Source: Paenibacillus sp. FSL A5-0031
GTDB lineage: Bacteria > Bacillota > Bacilli > Paenibacillales > Paenibacillaceae
Reading direction: 5' to 3'
DNA: 64,000 nt
Assembly (NCBI RefSeq): GCF_001956295.1
Contig: NZ_MRTD01000010.1
Location: forward strand, 1 to 64,000
Shown: positions 54,179 through 61,942 of the stretch, in pieces
How the letters are laid out: each line of letters opens with the position of its first letter
Numbering within the stretch: the stretch's first letter is position 1
The notes under the pieces: generated by a model
Seen by the model: only the letters and a program-made list of their open reading frames with translations
What the model was told of the DNA's origin: nothing
Databases searched by the model: none
Position numbers and translations under genes: made by a program

Positions 54179-55333
54179 ATGAAACTAATTTCAATAGAAC
54201 CAACGCCGAGTCCTAATTCCATGAAGCTGAACGTCGATGAGATGCTCCCTCGCGGACGCAGACTCACCTACAAAACGAGTGAAGCTAGCGACGCTCCTGA
54301 GCTGCTTCAGCAGCTTTTGCAAATAAACGGAGTGAAAAGCTTATTCCGTACAGCTGACTTTATTGCGCTTGACCGCAAGCCCGGAGCAGATTGGGCTGCT
54401 ATACTCGCTGAAGCAGGACAATTGCTGCAGAAGGTTGCTGATGGCGACAACGGCGAGGGCAGCGGGAGCGGGCCTTCAACTAGCTTTGGCGAAGCGCAGG
54501 TGCTCGTTCAAATGTATCGCGGCATTCCGATGCAGGTGCGCGTAAGAATGGGAGACATCGAGGCACGTTCAGCGCTTCCGCCACAGTTTGGCGAGGCGGT
54601 TAACCTTGCCGCTGGCTCAGGCATGATTCGCGAGCGCAAGCTGGAAGAGTTTGGCGTTCGATACGGAGAACCCGAGGAAATTGCAGCTGAAATTGTACGC
54701 GAGCTGGAAGCTTCCTATTCGAGTGAGAGATTGGATACTCTTGTACAAGCAGCTATTGAGCAAGGGAATGCTGGTGCTGAAGGCGAAGCTCCAGCTGTCG
54801 TAAGGCCAGCTCCGCTAACTTTTGAACAAGCGCAAGAGCAGTTCGCCTCATCGGATTGGCAGGTTCGTTACGCAGCATTGGAGCGATATGTTTCCGCTAT
54901 AGAAGGTTTGCCTTTGCTTGCACAAGCGATACAGGATGAGAACACATCCATTCGTCGTCTTGCCGTTATCTATCTTGGCGATCTGCGAGCGCCTGAAGCG
55001 CTGCCGTATTTGTTTATGGCGCTGCGTGATTCCTCAACTTCCGTTAGAAGGACGGCTGGCGATACGCTGTCTGATCTTGGTGATCCCGCTGCGGTTGGAC
55101 CGATGATTGAATCGCTCCGTGACAAAAACAAGCTTGTCCGCTGGCGCGCGGCACGCTTCCTCTATGAAGCAGGAGATGAATCTGCGATCGATGCGCTGCG
55201 CGAAGCTGCTAACGATAATGAATTTGAAATTCAGCTTCAGGCCAAAATGGCGCTTGAACGTATTGAACGCGGTGAAGAAGCAGCCGGCTCTGTATGGCAG
55301 CAAATGACCGCGGCGAGAAAAAATGAGCAATAA
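54179..55333 (+). CDS. cvfC: CvfC-type protein: Nfu-N domain plus HEAT-like repeats
   Basis: The protein has 384 residues. The N-terminal Nfu_N/NifU-like domain (about 1-85) has IEPTPSPNSMKLNVDEMLP and VKSLFRTADFIALDR. A middle linker follows, then HEAT-like repeats (about 215-370): SDWQVRYAALERYV, NTSIRRLAVIYLGDLRAPEAL, SSTSVRRTAGDTLSDLGDPAA and NKLVRWRAARFLYEAGDESA, each about 30 residues. Staphylococcus aureus CvfC and B. subtilis YpgR share this layout; the former affects virulence gene expression, but biochemistry is unknown. The N-domain lacks the Nfu Fe-S cysteines. AGGAGG is 8 nt before the ATG. Single gene. Confidence 0.88.
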   Translation: MKLISIEPTPSPNSMKLNVDEMLPRGRRLTYKTSEASDAPELLQQLLQINGVKSLFRTADFIALDRKPGADWAAILAEAGQLLQKVADGDNGEGSGSGPSTSFGEAQVLVQMYRGIPMQVRVRMGDIEARSALPPQFGEAVNLAAGSGMIRERKLEEFGVRYGEPEEIAAEIVRELEASYSSERLDTLVQAAIEQGNAGAEGEAPAVVRPAPLTFEQAQEQFASSDWQVRYAALERYVSAIEGLPLLAQAIQDENTSIRRLAVIYLGDLRAPEALPYLFMALRDSSTSVRRTAGDTLSDLGDPAAVGPMIESLRDKNKLVRWRAARFLYEAGDESAIDALREAANDNEFEIQLQAKMALERIERGEEAAGSVWQQMTAARKNEQ

Positions 55334-55343
55334 TTGACTTACT

Positions 55344-55387
55344 CAAATAGGAAAGGGGGTGCAGAGATGCACCCCCTTTCCTATTTG
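55344..55387 (+). terminator. Perfect 20-bp stem after cvfC
   Basis: CAAATAGGAAAGGGGGTGCA pairs perfectly with its complement across GAGA. There is no clear T-run, so termination or mRNA protection are both possible. Confidence 0.75.
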
Positions 55388-55396
55388 AACAAAATA

Positions 55397-55416
55397 AGGT
55401 GCAGCCCTCTGCACCT
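55397..55416 (-). terminator. Terminator of the transglutaminase-like gene
   Basis: AGGTGCAG-AGGG-CTGCACCT on the minus strand, followed by TATTTTGTT. Confidence 0.75.
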
Positions 55417-55423
55417 CATCCTA

Positions 55424-56608
55424 TTATTTCGCATATTCCAGCTGAAGATTAACAAGAAGTGATTGATCGCCAGCATAAGGCTCATAGCTTGCCCGATAAC
55501 CAACTGCTACGTTTATACGTTTGAAGGCAGCCTTTAAAGCTGCTGGGAATTGATCACCTTGCTCATATCGGAATGATAAGCTCCCTGCCTTGGAATCAAG
55601 CGCCGATTGTATAACTTGATTCAGCTGCGCTGAGCTTGATACTGTATATTCCGGTTCTAGCCAGTGCAAGCCAAGCGCGATCTTCAGCCTGCTGAAGCGG
55701 CTGCGCTCCGTTTGCGCCCCTTGCTTCTCCAGCTCACGTATCGTATCCGCATAGGAGACGTTTGCAGCAGGATAAGTTCTAGTCCACTGGTGATCAACGC
55801 GCAGTTCCTCATCCGTTCTCAAATAATAGTTATAACGAATCGTACTCTCGCTTGGCGAAACTTTTTGTACCGTATTTTGGCTGCCTGCTGATGCTGCTGC
55901 GACCGGATCATCCCAGGTTAGATCCAAATGGTACCAAACACCGTCTACTTGCACCATATTCCATGCATGCTCGCCCGTATTCACAGTACCCTCTGCGATT
56001 AAAACCGTCAGTCCCGCTTGCTTCAGCATTTTATAGCCTAGCAATGAGTATCCTTGACACACGGTTTCTCCGAGTGTCACCGCTTCATAAGCAGTGTAAT
56101 GCTTCAATGTTTTATCATACTCCACATGGCTAACGACCCAGTCGTGAATAGCTTTTATTTTCTCATGCTCATTCATTCCCGGCTCTATTATAGATTGGAG
56201 CGCCTTTGCAACGGTGCGATCTACAACTGCCGTTTGTTCCAGTGTCTCGCGGTATCTGGCTTCCAGAGCAATCGTCGATTTATTTCCCCAGCTGCGAATG
56301 GTGTAGATGTAGGATTCAAGAATGTAGGCTGAATAATCATCATGCTTTAAAGCAGCACGAATGACCTCTGTCATTTTCTTCGATAGTTCCTGCTTGTCCC
56401 CCGTGTATGTCACTGAAAACCGCTCAGACCTGGCTTTGAAATGTTTAGCAAGCTCGAGCTCCAAGCGCTCCATCTTATTCGTTTCATCCAAGGCGGCCAC
56501 CTCCTCCGACTCTGCTGCCGCCGGAAATAAATCCAGCTTGAGGTCAAGACAAAATGCAGCTACTACGATAACGACAACCACCAACAATTTAGAAGCTACT
56601 CTACGCAT
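55424..56608 (-). CDS. Exported transglutaminase-like protein
   Basis: The 394-residue protein has an N-terminal hydrophobic segment (about 5-22), then AAAES as a possible signal cleavage site. A transglutaminase-like core (about 130-270) has MNEHEKIKAIHDWVVSHVEYD, the catalytic Cys in ETVCQGYSLL, His in GEHAWNMV and Asp in WYHLDLTWDDP. This is the standard Cys-His-Asp triad of wall-associated protease-like transglutaminases. The last part (about 300-394) is of unknown fold. It probably acts on wall or surface proteins. The frame opens at 56722, but AAGGAGG sits 5 nt before the ATG at 56608. Confidence 0.88.
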   Translation of the reverse strand: MRRVASKLLVVVVIVVAAFCLDLKLDLFPAAAESEEVAALDETNKMERLELELAKHFKARSERFSVTYTGDKQELSKKMTEVIRAALKHDDYSAYILESYIYTIRSWGNKSTIALEARYRETLEQTAVVDRTVAKALQSIIEPGMNEHEKIKAIHDWVVSHVEYDKTLKHYTAYEAVTLGETVCQGYSLLGYKMLKQAGLTVLIAEGTVNTGEHAWNMVQVDGVWYHLDLTWDDPVAAASAGSQNTVQKVSPSESTIRYNYYLRTDEELRVDHQWTRTYPAANVSYADTIRELEKQGAQTERSRFSRLKIALGLHWLEPEYTVSSSAQLNQVIQSALDSKAGSLSFRYEQGDQFPAALKAAFKRINVAVGYRASYEPYAGDQSLLVNLQLEYAK

Positions 56609-56788
56609 TCGAACCTCCTTAACAATAAGTGAAAGAAAGCAACCATTTATCGGAAACTTCTTCACATTTATATTTTCAACTAAAAGGGATGCCCGCTTAT
56701 AAGCTAGCAGCCTTGTAATCAAACTGTAATATTTCTCTCATCTTGGTTTCATCTTATGCTTATATAATAAATTCATGACCCCCCTTTA

Positions 56789-57766
56789 TTATATATTCTC
56801 TCTTGAAGCCTGCAGCCTCGTGCCGCGGGCTTCCTTTTTGATAGAAGCATACTCCATGGATTCCAGCAAAAAAGGGATAACCTTCTCCCAAAAGCTAGAA
56901 TCTTGCTCGGAAGTGCTATGTCCTTTGGTCGATACGAACAGCGTTTGAATCAGATGATCTGGCAATTGCTCTTTCAGCTGCTTCAGATCCTCCGCACTAA
57001 TAAACTCATCACCATTCGAATGAACCATCATAATCGGTGTACGGCCAATGTCGGAACTGCCGGCATGTTTAGCTATTACAGCAGGAATGCTGGCCTCTTT
57101 AAACTGCGACCACGATATGCGTGAACGAATAAGCCATATCATCGGAATCAGATAGGCTAGCGGGAAAAGCGGCAGTTTTTTGCGTCGCAATTCCGATTTC
57201 ATCATCGTATCGAAATGGACGGGCATTGAATCCGTTACGACCGCTCTCACCTTCATACCTTGATCAAGGGCAAGCAGCGCTCCAAATCCGCCAAGGGAAT
57301 GACCTAGTATGGCAATTCGGTCTGGATCAACACCTGGCAAACTTTTGGCTGTTTCAAGAGCAGCGAGCACATCATCCCGAAACATGAGCGCGGAAGGCGC
57401 AGAAATCGAATCGCTGTTGCCGTGGCTGCGTGCATCATACATCAATATAGCGAACCCTGCTTCATAAATCGGACGCGTATACCTAAGCACTCTCGTCCGA
57501 TTCGATCCCCAGCCATGCGCAATAATAATAAGAGGCGCAAGTCCATCCTTTAACAAGTTGTTGGAAGCAGGCTGAAGCAGCCAGCCTTCCAGCTTAGAGC
57601 CATGATTAGTGAACGTTAAGGATTGCCACTGCGTGTCGACAAGAGGAGTCTCCGCATTCATAATCTTTCGAGGCTTCTGGCTGCGCGCGCCCATTTGCCA
57701 GATTAGCGCAGCAAGCAGCAAAACAATAATAAAGAAGATGATAACGATCCATAAGACAACGTCCAT
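56789..57766 (-). CDS. Membrane-anchored alpha/beta hydrolase
   Basis: The 325-residue protein has one N-terminal membrane helix (about 5-25) and an alpha/beta hydrolase domain. Visible are the oxyanion region IIIAHGWGSNRTRVLRYTRP, DARSHGNSD, nucleophile Ser in ILGHSLGGFG, Asp in VHSNGDEFI and His in STKGHSTSE. The catalytic triad is therefore complete. It is an esterase, lipase or peptidase of unknown substrate facing the cell exterior or membrane. The frame starts at 57859, overlapping the aldolase gene, but AAGGAGG 7 nt before the ATG at 57766 sets the start. It follows the KDPG aldolase by 17 nt. Confidence 0.9.
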   Translation of the reverse strand: MDVVLWIVIIFFIIVLLLAALIWQMGARSQKPRKIMNAETPLVDTQWQSLTFTNHGSKLEGWLLQPASNNLLKDGLAPLIIIAHGWGSNRTRVLRYTRPIYEAGFAILMYDARSHGNSDSISAPSALMFRDDVLAALETAKSLPGVDPDRIAILGHSLGGFGALLALDQGMKVRAVVTDSMPVHFDTMMKSELRRKKLPLFPLAYLIPMIWLIRSRISWSQFKEASIPAVIAKHAGSSDIGRTPIMMVHSNGDEFISAEDLKQLKEQLPDHLIQTLFVSTKGHSTSEQDSSFWEKVIPFLLESMEYASIKKEARGTRLQASRENI

Positions 57767-57783
57767 GAGATAACCTCCTTGCT

Positions 57784-58416
57784 CTATAACTTGCTTACGA
57801 TATCTACGAATTGCCGCGCTCGTTCCGTTACTTGAGCGAATTTCCCCTCGCGAACCCATTCCAAATTAACGAGCTTGCTGCCCATTCCAACAGCATTTGC
57901 TCCTGCTTTAAAATAATCTGCAATATTATGTAAATCCACTCCGCCAGTAGCGATCATCGGAATATCGTTTAATGGTCCGCGAATTTCCTGCAAGTAACCT
58001 ATGCCGAGCGTGCCCATTGGAAAAATTTTCACAGCATCCGCTCCTGCCTTCCAAGCTTTCACAATTTCAGTCGGTGTCATAACACCGGGCCATACGGAGA
58101 GGCCGTGCTCGCGGCCATACGCAATAACTTCCTCATCTAGATTAGGCGAAATGAGATATTGGGCACCTGCCGCCACAGCCTCCTTAGCAAGGTCTACATC
58201 CGTTACTGTGCCGGCACCTACTGCAGCCTTTCCATCAAACTTCGAACGCCAACGCTCTATCATAGCCGCTGCTCCGCCCGTGTTCATCGTAATCTCCATC
58301 ATATGAATGCCGCCATCTATTAAAGCCTGCGCTGTATCATCTGCATGCCGATCTTCAATTCCTCGTAAAATGGCTACGATTTTGTGCTGCAATAGCAGCT
58401 CCAGCATATTGCTCAT
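57784..58416 (-). CDS. eda: KDPG/KHG aldolase
   Basis: The 210-residue TIM-barrel class I aldolase cleaves 2-keto-3-deoxy-6-phosphogluconate and/or 4-hydroxy-2-oxoglutarate. Key parts are IVAILRGIE, MMEITMNT with the catalytic Glu, VGAGTVTD, FPMG following the Schiff-base Lys (AVKIFPMG), and MIATGGVDLHN for phosphate binding. Length is typical. No kdgK or uxa genes surround it, so the pathway is not shown by context. It lies 28 nt after mutY in the same direction, perhaps in a loose operon. GAGGAG precedes the ATG. Confidence 0.93.
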   Translation of the reverse strand: MSNMLELLLQHKIVAILRGIEDRHADDTAQALIDGGIHMMEITMNTGGAAAMIERWRSKFDGKAAVGAGTVTDVDLAKEAVAAGAQYLISPNLDEEVIAYGREHGLSVWPGVMTPTEIVKAWKAGADAVKIFPMGTLGIGYLQEIRGPLNDIPMIATGGVDLHNIADYFKAGANAVGMGSKLVNLEWVREGKFAQVTERARQFVDIVSKL

Positions 58417-58444
58417 TTGCTTCTCCTCCGACTCTTATAATCAT

Positions 58445-59686
58445 TTATTCCCAAAATTGCTTTAAAATGCGCAAAAATAAATTCGGAAACGGCAGCGTGT
58501 CCATATCTTCCTTTGAAATCCATCGGTAAGTGCCCGGCTGCTCCTTATGTTCCTCAGTAGAAACATCTATAGCTGCCGCCTTTTGATTCACTTCATAAGA
58601 GGACGCTGCCTCCGCAGCAATAGCTGCGTTGTCCGATGCAACTGCGATGTCTGCGTCTACAGCTGAATAAGATGTTTCACCCAAATCGGCTAAATAAAAA
58701 CGCATTTTCCAATGAATATGACTAAAAATATGATCAGCATCTGTAAACCAGCTGCGCGGACGAATAAGAAGTCCTGTGTCCTCATCAAGCATGCGGCTGA
58801 TCATCTCGGCGAGCTCACCCTGCTCCTTCGGCGCTGTTTCATCCAGCCAGTTCACCTTATCCGGCGGCAGCAGCAAATGAGGAAGCTCCCACATTTGGGC
58901 TAGAAGGCCTGTAGCTGGACGCTGCCTTACGAGCACTTTGCCGGCATTTTCTCCGCTGCCAACAACGATCGCTGCCGCCCTAAACTCTGGACGAGGAGGC
59001 TTAGCCTTCGTCTTGATCGGCAATTCCATCTCTCTACCTGCTAGTCTCGCCTCACAATGCTCCATTACAGGGCAAGGCAAACAGCTTGGCGATTTTGGCG
59101 TACATACGAGAGCACCAAGCTCCATCAGCGCTTGATTGAAGTCACCAGCGGCACCTTCTGGAATCAGCGAAGCAGCCAGCTTCTCAATGCCTACTCGCGT
59201 AGAAGCTTTTGCGATATCATCCTCCAAGCAAAAATATCGCGAGAGCACACGCATCACATTACCATCCACTGCCGGCTCTGGACGATTAAATGCGATGCTC
59301 ATAATAGCTCCGCTAGTATAAGGGCCAACGCCCTTCAATCCAGCAACGGACGCTTTATCATCTGGGACAATTCCCCCATAACGCTGAGCGACCTCTTTGG
59401 CACCTGCCTGCAAATTGCGGGCACGCGAGTAGTAGCCGAGCCCCTCCCAGCTTTTGAGCACTTCCTCCTCAGGAGCTTCAGCAAGCGCTCGCACGGTGGG
59501 GAATTTACTCATAAATTGGTTGTAATATGGAATGACAGTGTCTACCCTCGTCTGCTGCAGCATAATTTCGGATACCCATACCCGGTAAGGATCTTTATTA
59601 ATCCGCCATGGCAAATCGCGTTTGATAAGCCGATACCAATTTAGCAGCTCTGTACTAAAATACGTCTTTACATCTATTTCTCCCAT
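58445..59686 (-). CDS. mutY: A/G-specific adenine glycosylase MutY
   Basis: The 413-residue DNA repair enzyme removes adenine paired with 8-oxoguanine. The N-terminal catalytic domain has the Glu in SEIMLQQTRVDTVIP, the HhH-GPD motif LKGVGPYTSGA and the Asp in AVDGNVMRVLSR. The 4Fe-4S cluster motif is C-x6-C-x2-C-x5-C (CTPKSPSCLPCPVMEHC). The C-terminal NUDIX-like domain (about 235-410), which recognises 8-oxoG, has an Ala/Ser-rich stretch near 345-380 as an unusual insertion. Start and AraC stop overlap (TAATG). GAGGAG lies 8 nt before the ATG. Confidence 0.96.
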   Translation of the reverse strand: MGEIDVKTYFSTELLNWYRLIKRDLPWRINKDPYRVWVSEIMLQQTRVDTVIPYYNQFMSKFPTVRALAEAPEEEVLKSWEGLGYYSRARNLQAGAKEVAQRYGGIVPDDKASVAGLKGVGPYTSGAIMSIAFNRPEPAVDGNVMRVLSRYFCLEDDIAKASTRVGIEKLAASLIPEGAAGDFNQALMELGALVCTPKSPSCLPCPVMEHCEARLAGREMELPIKTKAKPPRPEFRAAAIVVGSGENAGKVLVRQRPATGLLAQMWELPHLLLPPDKVNWLDETAPKEQGELAEMISRMLDEDTGLLIRPRSWFTDADHIFSHIHWKMRFYLADLGETSYSAVDADIAVASDNAAIAAEAASSYEVNQKAAAIDVSTEEHKEQPGTYRWISKEDMDTLPFPNLFLRILKQFWE

Positions 59687-60564
59687 TAGCTTTTCTCCTC
59701 GTTCATTCTTGTTGTAAGCGTCTTTCGATTGGTTCCGGTATTTTTTCCAATCCGTCTATACTGAACCGGCGTGATGCCTGTATATCTTTTGAACAGCCGA
59801 GATAAATAATGATTTTGCATGCCAACCTGCTTCGCAACAACCGCTACAGGAAGCTCCGTTTCCATAAGCAGCTGCTTAGCGATCGCGATGCGGCGATTCG
59901 TCACATATTGGATCGGCGAACAGCCCATGATGTTTTTGAAGGATGTAATGAAATAGTTTGGATGAAGAAAAGCAAACTTAGCTAGCTCCTCAATTTGTAT
60001 ATTCTGATGCAAATTTGCTTCAATATAGGCGAGCACTTCATTCCATTTTACCTCAAAATCCGATTGCTGGAATGTTGTTCTCTGCACATGGCTTTCTTCT
60101 AAATAATAGGCAAGCAGCTCCAGCAGCACCGACTTTAACCGCAGCTCTCGTGTAATCGATTTACGATGCTGATATTCGTTCATTTTTATAAAAAGGTTCT
60201 TCATCATTTCTTTGTCTTTCACATAAACAAATGGCGGAAGCTGCAGCGCATTTATAACTTGAAAATCGCTAAGCTCCAAACGGAAATGGCACCAATAAAG
60301 CCCAAGCTTTTCATTTCCCTCTGTACCAAAAGATTGTTTTGTACCCGCCGGCAAAAAATAGAGAGTGCCCGGCTGTACGAAATAAGTGTCATTTTGTATG
60401 TTAAGCCGGGCTTCTCCCTTGACTGTATAACCGAAACGGAAAAAATCCGGCTCGGTTTTCTGCTCGAACCAGCCCGGTTCAAATTCGTTATAGGCAGTCA
60501 TAATAACCTCGGCTTGAATATTGTTCAACTGATTTTGCAAAATACTTTCTATTGTCGGTTTCAT
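59686..60564 (-). CDS. AraC family transcriptional regulator
   Basis: The 292-residue regulator has an N-terminal cupin sensor (about 15-140; GYTVKGEARLNIQNDTYFV, PGTLYFLPAGTKQSF) and two C-terminal HTH motifs (about 175-275). The second contains VAKQVGMQNHYLSRLFKRYTG, here as VGMQNHYLSRLFKR, then GITPVQYRR. The ligand is probably a sugar. It overlaps mutY by one base. No obvious target operon borders it, except the divergent cytochrome c gene. AGGAG precedes the ATG. Confidence 0.9.
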   Translation of the reverse strand: MKPTIESILQNQLNNIQAEVIMTAYNEFEPGWFEQKTEPDFFRFGYTVKGEARLNIQNDTYFVQPGTLYFLPAGTKQSFGTEGNEKLGLYWCHFRLELSDFQVINALQLPPFVYVKDKEMMKNLFIKMNEYQHRKSITRELRLKSVLLELLAYYLEESHVQRTTFQQSDFEVKWNEVLAYIEANLHQNIQIEELAKFAFLHPNYFITSFKNIMGCSPIQYVTNRRIAIAKQLLMETELPVAVVAKQVGMQNHYLSRLFKRYTGITPVQYRRIGKNTGTNRKTLTTRMNEEKS

Positions 60565-60733
60565 GAATTCTCCTATAAGTAAAACTGAGATATAATAGTT
60601 ATATCTTCTCTCTAGTGGTTAACATCTTCTCTATTATACGAACTAACGATTCAAATTCATATGGAAGTCTTATGAAGACCCTGAACAAGACCGAATCTTC
60701 TATAATAAACAATTAATGAAAGGATTGCTATAT

Positions 60734-61081
60734 ATGAATCGAAACCGAGGTTTTTCTATCGCAATAACATTCTTTTTAGCTGTAATACTGCTAGCGGGCT
60801 GTGGAGGCAAGGAGAACAGCTCGACTGAGAAAACCAACGCGCTGATTGGGCCGGAGGAAGTGATTTCGGTTTATAAGGCCAATTGCGTCAGCTGTCACGG
60901 AACCGGGCTTCAAGGCAGAGTAGGCCCGGCAACAAATCTCCAAAAAGTTGGAGAGCGCATGAGTGCTGCTGATATTACGAAACAGATTGAAGAGGGCGAA
61001 GGCTCGATGCCTGCTTTCAAAGAGCGTCTGACTGCTGAAGAAATTGCTGGGCTCGTTAATTGGTTGGCAAGCAAAAAATAA
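60734..61081 (+). CDS. Cytochrome c lipoprotein (CccB/c551-like)
   Basis: The 115-residue lipoprotein has a signal peptide with lipobox LLAGCGG, a short Ser/Thr/Glu linker and a single-heme cytochrome c domain. The heme site is CVSCH and the distal Met sits in GSMPAF. The length and layout match B. subtilis CccB (c551), a membrane-anchored electron carrier between the bc complex and oxidases. The frame opens at 60716, but AAAGGA lies 9 nt before the ATG at 60734. A TATAAT at 60701-60706 may belong to its promoter. Confidence 0.92.
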   Translation: MNRNRGFSIAITFFLAVILLAGCGGKENSSTEKTNALIGPEEVISVYKANCVSCHGTGLQGRVGPATNLQKVGERMSAADITKQIEEGEGSMPAFKERLTAEEIAGLVNWLASKK

Positions 61082-61094
61082 CAAAGGCTTAGCG

Positions 61095-61146
61095 AAAAAA
61101 AAGGATGCCTGAGCAGATTATGCTGCTCAAGCATCCTTTTTTTTCT
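61095..61146. terminator. Bidirectional terminator
   Basis: AAAAAAAAGGATGC pairs with GCATCCTTTTTTTT, with an inner GAGCAG/CTGCTC stem, between the convergent cytochrome and small unknown genes. Confidence 0.92.
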
Positions 61147-61159
61147 TGTTCACGATCGC

Positions 61160-61387
61160 TTAATAGCCGATATGATGGCCGTTTATTTTTGGAGAGCTCA
61201 TGAAATGAAGTGCCGCTTGGCCGGCGTAGGTCCAATGCGTTTCACCCATTTGGGGATGCATCGGAAAAAGATCACCCTGTACAAGCACTAGATCTCCGCC
61301 CCAATCGTCTGAATACAACCCGTCGAATTCAACCCATTGTCCGGTTTTAAAACGACGCTTCGTTTTTTGCAGCCGCTGCTCCTTCAT
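61160..61387 (-). CDS. Small conserved-looking protein, function unknown
   Basis: I do not recognise the family. The 75-residue protein is soluble, with a basic N-terminus (LQKTKRRFKTGQWVEFDGLY), then WGGDLVLVQGDLFPMHP and THWTYAG, then a short tail with two His near the end (NGHHIGY). The KTGQWVEF...GLY start resembles small YjzC-type proteins of Firmicutes, but the similarity is weak. GAGGGG is 9 nt before the ATG at 61387. It has its own terminator and lies 61 nt after acpS. Confidence 0.7.
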   Translation of the reverse strand: MKEQRLQKTKRRFKTGQWVEFDGLYSDDWGGDLVLVQGDLFPMHPQMGETHWTYAGQAALHFMSSPKINGHHIGY

Positions 61388-61448
61388 TGTCGACATCCCC
61401 TCTCGACTAGCTAACTTGGTATATTACATTCCAAGTATAGTCAAAAGG

Positions 61449-61847
61449 TTACTCCGATATCCGTTCCGCAACAGCAAAAGCTGAAGCAAGCTTTCGCTCA
61501 TGCGTAATCGTAACATGAACTCGAACAGCTTCAGGGCTAAAGCCTAGACGATTCCAAGCTGCCACCGTTAAGTTGCACTCGGGTTTGCCGCAGCTTCCTC
61601 GCAATATTTCAATGTCTGTGAATCCTAATATATTCCCTATTCCACAGCCAAAAGCTTTCACAACCGCTTCCTTCGCAGCGAACCGGCCAGCCGTAAACTG
61701 ATAAAGCCGCTCGCCTGTATACTCCGAAGCCAGCTCTCGCTCGCCCGCAGACAGTACCCGCTCCAAAAACCTTCTGCCTGTGCGGCCATCCACTATTTTC
61801 GCGATTCTTGTAATATCTGATAAATCATGTCCGATGCCGATGATCAT
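61449..61847 (-). CDS. acpS: Holo-[acyl-carrier-protein] synthase AcpS
   Basis: The 132-residue enzyme transfers 4'-phosphopantetheine from CoA to acyl carrier protein. It has IIGIGHDLSDITRI with the Mg-binding Asp, RFAAKEAVVKAFGCGIG with the Glu and Lys, VHVTITHERKLASAFAV with the His, matching the trimeric AcpS family. The frame starts at 61904, but the ATG at 61847 begins exactly at the first strand and has AAGGCGGG upstream. Confidence 0.95.
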   Translation of the reverse strand: MIIGIGHDLSDITRIAKIVDGRTGRRFLERVLSAGERELASEYTGERLYQFTAGRFAAKEAVVKAFGCGIGNILGFTDIEILRGSCGKPECNLTVAAWNRLGFSPEAVRVHVTITHERKLASAFAVAERISE

Positions 61848-61942
61848 GCTAACACCCGCCTTTTCCCTGATGGTGAGATTAGCAGAAGCATGAAGCGAAG
61901 TCAAGCATGGACGTGACTTTCACACTTATTTTGACGTAACAA